This document shows, in pieces, positions 52,561 to 56,373 of a stretch of DNA of 56,373 bases (positions are counted from its first letter, which is position 1; each line of letters starts with the position of its first letter). The translations under genes were made by a program, and so were the position numbers. The stretch covers positions 1 through 56,373 of the forward strand of contig JAJFGG010000094.1 of the NCBI GenBank assembly GCA_021776235.1, given 5' to 3'. The notes beneath the pieces are model-generated. The model was not told the DNA's origin. It did no database searches and saw only the letters and a program-made list of their open reading frames with translations. Source of the DNA: Alphaproteobacteria bacterium. GTDB taxonomy: Bacteria > Pseudomonadota > Alphaproteobacteria > GCA-2731375.

Positions 52561-53736
52561 ATGAGCATCGCAGCCACTGATCCGAGCGAACGGGCCAAGC
52601 CCGGAACCGGCGCTAAAACCGGTGCAAGCGTGGGGATTCTGCCCTGTCAGGCCATTCTGGCGTTGTGGCGGGATGGCGAAATAAGCGCCGCCAAACCCTT
52701 GATGGAAGGGCAGATTCAGCCATCCAGCCTGGATCTGCGCCTGGGCGAGGTTGCCTATCGCGTGCGCGCGTCGTTCCTGCCTGGTTCCGGCAATAGCATG
52801 GCGCAAAAAATCGAACAGTTCACCATGCACGCCGTTGACCTGACCCAGGGCGCGGTGCTGGAGCGGGGCTGCGTCTATATCGTGCCGCTATTGGAGCGGT
52901 TGACACTATCCGAGCGCCTGTCAGCCATCGCCAATCCGAAGAGCTCGACCGGCCGGCTGGACGTCTTCACCCGGCTGATCACCGATGGGGCCAGCGAATT
53001 CGACCGGGTCGAGGCCGGATATCACGGCCCGCTTTACGCGGAGATCGCCCCGCGCACGTTTTCGATCCTGGCCCGCACGGGGGGCCGGTTGAATCAGTTG
53101 CGCCTGCGCCGCGGTGAACATCGCCTGTCTGATGCTGAATTGACCCGGTTGCACGAGCGCACGCCCCTGGTGCATGCCCAGGCGGGGACGGAAAACATCG
53201 CCGGTGGCATCGCGCTAACCGTGGATTTACAAGGCGCAGGCGGCACCGGCGCCCTGATCGGCTACAAGGCGCGGCCGCATTCCCCGCTGATCGACATAGA
53301 CAAAATCGGCCATTACGATCCGGCTGATTTCTGGGAGCCTATTTATGCCGGCACGGGAAGTCACTCCGGTCTTGTCCTAAACCCGGATGATTTCTACATC
53401 CTGGCCTCGCGGGAAGCCGTTTCCGTGCCTCCGGACTACGCTGCCGAAATGGTCGCCTATGACACATTGGTCGGCGAATTCCGGGTGCATTATGCCGGGT
53501 TCTTCGACCCCGGCTTTGGCTGGGCTGAGGCGGGCGGCACGGGTACCCGTGCCGTGCTGGAAGTGCGTAGCCACGATGTACCTTTCCTGTTGGAACATGG
53601 CCAGACAGTGGGCCGCCTGGCCTATGAGCGCCTGACCGCTACCCCAGACCGCATTTATGGCCAGGGCATCGGCTCCAACTATCAAAAGCAGACCCTGGCC
53701 CTCGCCAAGCAATTCCACCGGGATCGGAACATTTAG
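52561..53736 (+). CDS. Two-domain dCTP deaminase family protein
   Basis: The 391-residue product belongs to the alphaproteobacterial dCTP deaminase family that carries two copies of the fold, about twice the enterobacterial length. The first copy has NPKSSTGRLDVFTRL and EIAPRTF; the second has LEVRSHDVPFLLEHGQTVGRLAYERL. It converts dCTP to dUTP, feeding thymidylate synthesis. Whether both domains are catalytic is not readable. It lies between the DnaA-box region and a hairpin, and is convergent with the pentapeptide gene. Confidence 0.88.
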   Translation: MSIAATDPSERAKPGTGAKTGASVGILPCQAILALWRDGEISAAKPLMEGQIQPSSLDLRLGEVAYRVRASFLPGSGNSMAQKIEQFTMHAVDLTQGAVLERGCVYIVPLLERLTLSERLSAIANPKSSTGRLDVFTRLITDGASEFDRVEAGYHGPLYAEIAPRTFSILARTGGRLNQLRLRRGEHRLSDAELTRLHERTPLVHAQAGTENIAGGIALTVDLQGAGGTGALIGYKARPHSPLIDIDKIGHYDPADFWEPIYAGTGSHSGLVLNPDDFYILASREAVSVPPDYAAEMVAYDTLVGEFRVHYAGFFDPGFGWAEAGGTGTRAVLEVRSHDVPFLLEHGQTVGRLAYERLTATPDRIYGQGIGSNYQKQTLALAKQFHRDRNI

Positions 53737-53790
53737 AGCAACCTGTGCTGGTTGATGGAACTCGTTGGAATGGACCGATTATCAGCCGAG

Positions 53791-53847
53791 AATTGGTTCT
53801 AGTTCACACGATTTTCCGGACACTGTATAAGGCGTCGCGAACCAATT
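53791..53847. other. Inverted repeat between convergent genes
   Basis: AATTGGTTC (53791-53799) and GAACCAATT (53839-53847) form a 9-bp inverted repeat with a 39-base loop in the 154-base gap between the dCTP deaminase and the pentapeptide gene. There is no T-run; a bidirectional terminator is possible but weak. Confidence 0.3.
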
Positions 53848-53890
53848 GCGGCGCTCCGGTCAGCCCGGCCCGAGAGGCCGCATAGCAGAA

Positions 53891-55186
53891 TTATTCCAGG
53901 TGCGCCGTCTTCATATCGGTTCCCTCCAGGCGGGCGCCGGTTAGATTGGCACCTCGGAAAGAGGCGTCGGCCACATCAGCGCCGGAAAGATCGGCGTTAT
54001 GCAAATTGGCATCGTCCAAACTGGCGCCTGTCAAATCGGCCCCATTCAATTTTGCGGCCGTTAAATTCGCTTCGCGAAAGCGGGCATGGGACAAGCTGCT
54101 GCGCCAGGTCCGGTCGATAGAAGCTGCGCTTTCCAGCGGTCCCAGGTTGGCGCCGGTCAAATCAGCGCCGTTCAATGTGGCCCGTTCCAGCCGTACGCCG
54201 CGCATGTCGGCCTGCTGCAAATTCGCGCCCCGCAGATCGGCGCCAGACAGATCGGCCATGCTGAGCACACTGGCCGACAGGTTGGCTGATTTGAAGATGG
54301 CAGCGGTCAGGACCGCCGCGGCCAGATTGATGTTTTGCAAATCCTTGCCGCCCAAGTCCGCGTTGGAGAGGTCGGCCCGTACCCCGCCATCGTCATAGAC
54401 CCATCGGCGGTGCGCCGACAAAATTTCGTCCAGGCGTTCGGCGATGGTGGTATCGGGGTTTGGCAGCTTGGCCACCTGTAGCTCTGGCGCCTCCAAGGCT
54501 TCAGGGTCGATGATGGCGCCGGCCATCTCTGCGCCGCTTAAATCAGCTTTGTCGAAGGTGACGCCGGTCAGATTTGCGCCACTGAGATTCGCGCCCATCA
54601 GTTTGGAGCCGGACAAATCAGCGCCTTCCATCTGCGCCCCAACAAGGAAGCAATTTCGCATGTCGGCGTCAATCAGGCTGACGTTGCGAAGAACCGCATC
54701 GGTGAAATCTGTTTGCGCGGCAAAACTGCCCGACATCCTGGCGGAGGTAAAATCGGCGCGAGTGGCAATAGCCGCCGATATTTCTGCATTTCGATGTTCC
54801 TGATGGGTTACGCCATTCTCATGCCTGGCCAGCACGCCTTCGCGCATATCAGCGTGAACCAGGATCGCGTCGCTTAAATCGGCGCCGCGCATGCAAGCGC
54901 CGCGCAAGTCGCAACGCGTCATATTTGCGCGCCGCAGATTGGCAATCCGAAGGTCCGTGCCGAACAGAGTGGCATTGGTGAAATTGGTCTCCATCAGGAT
55001 AGCATGTTGCAGGCTGGCGCCGGAGAAATCAGCCATGGACAGGTCAAATCTGGAGAACTCCTGATCGGCCAAATCATAGAACGATAAATTGGCACGGCGA
55101 CCGCCATTACGCTGTTCCACCATTTTCTTGTGGTCGCGCAGGATATCTACCAGCTGCGTGCGCTCAATTTTCTTTAACTCCGCCAT
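53891..55186 (-). CDS. Duplicated pentapeptide-repeat protein
   Basis: The 431-residue protein consists of many A(D/N)LXX repeats forming a right-handed quadrilateral helix. There are two blocks (about 30-230 and 268-430), each introduced by the same helical motif: RTQLVDILRDHKKMVEQ-GGRRANLS at the start and ERLDEILSAHRRWV-GGVRADLS in the middle. So the gene arose by duplication of a cap-plus-blade module. It has no signal peptide or membrane segment. Such proteins may mimic DNA or bind partners; no role is known here. GGGGAG supports ATG 55186. Confidence 0.9.
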   Translation of the reverse strand: MAELKKIERTQLVDILRDHKKMVEQRNGGRRANLSFYDLADQEFSRFDLSMADFSGASLQHAILMETNFTNATLFGTDLRIANLRRANMTRCDLRGACMRGADLSDAILVHADMREGVLARHENGVTHQEHRNAEISAAIATRADFTSARMSGSFAAQTDFTDAVLRNVSLIDADMRNCFLVGAQMEGADLSGSKLMGANLSGANLTGVTFDKADLSGAEMAGAIIDPEALEAPELQVAKLPNPDTTIAERLDEILSAHRRWVYDDGGVRADLSNADLGGKDLQNINLAAAVLTAAIFKSANLSASVLSMADLSGADLRGANLQQADMRGVRLERATLNGADLTGANLGPLESAASIDRTWRSSLSHARFREANLTAAKLNGADLTGASLDDANLHNADLSGADVADASFRGANLTGARLEGTDMKTAHLE

Positions 55187-55453
55187 CCTACTCCCCGCAA
55201 GACCAGGCGTGCGAAATACTCGCTCATAGTCGTTGGAACGTTCGATCGATATTCTGAGCCATCAGTATAGATGCCAAGGTATTAACCAAATGCTTCCCGC
55301 GGGCACTTTATGATCATTTTACTATTTTGCCGATTGAGGGCTTTTCCAGTTCACCCAACACCGTGCCCATCGGCCGCGGTTGCGCAAGCGGGCCGGTTCG
55401 TCCAATCTAACGCCCGCGCCAATGCCGGCAAACAATATGAGATGGAATAGACC

Positions 55454-56203
55454 ATGCAGGATTTCGAAACCGAGATTAAGACTGCCGATGGCGCGATGGA
55501 TGTCTTCGTCTGCCATCCGGATCAGGATGGCCCGCATCCAGCGGTCATAATGTACATGGACGCGCCGGGAATGCGCGAGGAACTGCGTGATATGGCACGG
55601 CGCCTAGGGACCGTGGGTTATACCGTACTGCTGCCCAATATGTATTACCGGACGGGCCGGGAGGGTCATTACGGCTATGATCTGTCGCGCATTCGCGATG
55701 ACGATGAAGAACGGGCCAAGATGTTCGCGGTGATGAACACCCTGACCAATGCCCGGGTGGTCGATGATACCAAAGGCCTATTGGGCTTTATCGATAATTG
55801 CGACGCCGCCGCGCCGGGACCGGTGGGCTGCGTCGGTTATTGCATGAGCGGGCAGTTCGTCATGTCCGTGGGGGCGGCTTATCCCGATCGCTTCGATGCC
55901 ATCGCGTCGTACCACGGCGTCAAAATTATTACCGATCAGGCCGATTCTCCCCATCTTGTGGCCAACCAGATCAAAGGCGAGGTTTATCTGGGTTTTGCCT
56001 CGGATGACCCGCATGTGCCGGAAGAGGAACTGGCGGCCATGCCCGGCGCCATGCAGGCGGCCGGTATCAATCATGCCATCGAGATTTATCCCGATACGGA
56101 ACATGGCTTCGTTTTTCCTCTACGTCCGGTTTACAAAAAGGCTGCCGCGGAACGCCATTGGGAAACCATGCTGGCGCTGTTCGACCGCCGCCTTCGAAGA
56201 TAG
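55454..56203 (+). CDS. Dienelactone hydrolase family protein
   Basis: The 249-residue alpha/beta hydrolase has nucleophile Cys130 in GYCMSGQ, an aspartate in SDDPHVP (184-185) and His217 in EHGF, the dienelactone hydrolase triad. Members cleave lactones or act on related esters; the natural substrate is not clear. It begins 267 bases after the start of the divergent pentapeptide gene, and ends before a strong inverted repeat. Confidence 0.92.
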   Translation: MQDFETEIKTADGAMDVFVCHPDQDGPHPAVIMYMDAPGMREELRDMARRLGTVGYTVLLPNMYYRTGREGHYGYDLSRIRDDDEERAKMFAVMNTLTNARVVDDTKGLLGFIDNCDAAAPGPVGCVGYCMSGQFVMSVGAAYPDRFDAIASYHGVKIITDQADSPHLVANQIKGEVYLGFASDDPHVPEEELAAMPGAMQAAGINHAIEIYPDTEHGFVFPLRPVYKKAAAERHWETMLALFDRRLRR

Positions 56204-56252
56204 CGCAGGCCGGGCCGGGTCACCCAAAAATGGACTGCCAAGATCCCCTATC

Positions 56253-56284
56253 AGCCCGACAGGCTCTTAGAGCCTGTCGGGGCT
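56253..56284. terminator. Inverted repeat after the hydrolase gene
   Basis: AGCCCGACAGGCTC (56253-56266) and GAGCCTGTCGGGGCT (56270-56284) pair over about 14 bp with one bulged C around TTA. It can end transcription of the hydrolase gene. Its right arm also looks like an insertion-sequence end, so it may have a double origin. Confidence 0.45.
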
Positions 56285-56373
56285 ATTCTGAACCATTTGA
56301 CCGGTTTTCGAGGCCCCGTGGGTAGGCGCGGTTCGCAGGCCGATGTGGGGCATCGGCCAAGAGCCGCAACGCC
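56266..56373. mobile_element. Possible insertion-sequence end at the right edge
   Basis: The sequence GAGCCTGTCGGGGCTATTCT at 56270-56289 and the following GC-rich non-coding stretch differ in texture from the hydrolase gene, and the minus-strand reading contains KPVKWFRIAPTGS, a stretch I associate with frames near insertion-sequence ends. No transposase is visible because the window stops. This is a weak call. Confidence 0.25.

Overview
The window looks like chromosomal DNA of a GC-rich alphaproteobacterium, most probably near the Rhodospirillales. The argument is gene order: aroA-cmk-rpsA-sppA-ihfB-lapA...trpF-trpB-trpA-accD-folC on one strand, facing murU-addB-addA-trxA; a TIGR02300 gene beside a tRNA-Ala; and the plsC-ydcF-ftsX-ftsE block facing a zinc-ribbon/DUF3426 gene, hpt and cpdR. 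These are assignments from protein sequence and synteny read by eye; no database search was possible.

Region 1 (1-10.8 kb) is the most interesting. It holds a complete six-gene ebo set split into two convergent arms. The + arm runs cytochrome c, idi, eboA, eboB (TatD-like), eboF (alkaline-phosphatase-fold). The - arm runs two tandem acyl-CoA dehydrogenases, eboD (sugar-phosphate cyclase), eboE (TIM barrel), eboC (UbiA-like prenyltransferase) and a P-loop kinase-like protein. Ebo proteins are known from eustigmatophyte plastids and from many bacteria, and in a scytonemin-producing cyanobacterium they are required to move a precursor to the periplasm; their chemistry is unsolved. The added idi, cytochrome c, acyl-CoA dehydrogenases and kinase suggest an expanded, prenyl-linked metabolite system.

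Region 2 (10.9-15.2 kb) has a class III aminotransferase, a tiny exported cysteine-repeat protein with its own terminator, an SDR that lacks the catalytic tyrosine, a small membrane protein and a MurU-like nucleotidyltransferase. Region 3 (15.2-35.1 kb) is housekeeping: AddAB recombination, thioredoxin, folate, fatty-acid, tryptophan and shikimate genes, IHF beta, SppA, ribosomal protein S1 with a long acidic tail, a TIGR02300 protein and tRNA-Ala(GGC) with a clear terminator.

Region 4 (35.1-43.6 kb) is accessory: a D-2-hydroxyacid dehydrogenase, two luciferase-like oxidoreductases, an orphan sugar-type ABC permease, an exported cyclase-family protein, and a TetR-SDR pair divergent from an exported-protein/DUF2145 pair, with a strong palindromic operator candidate between them. 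Region 5 (43.6-56.4 kb) carries a B12-dependent ribonucleotide reductase, plsC, ydcF, ftsXE, a zinc-ribbon membrane protein, hpt, cpdR, an enolase-superfamily enzyme, a two-domain dCTP deaminase behind DnaA-box-like sites, a duplicated pentapeptide-repeat protein and a dienelactone hydrolase. The right edge may be the beginning of an insertion sequence.
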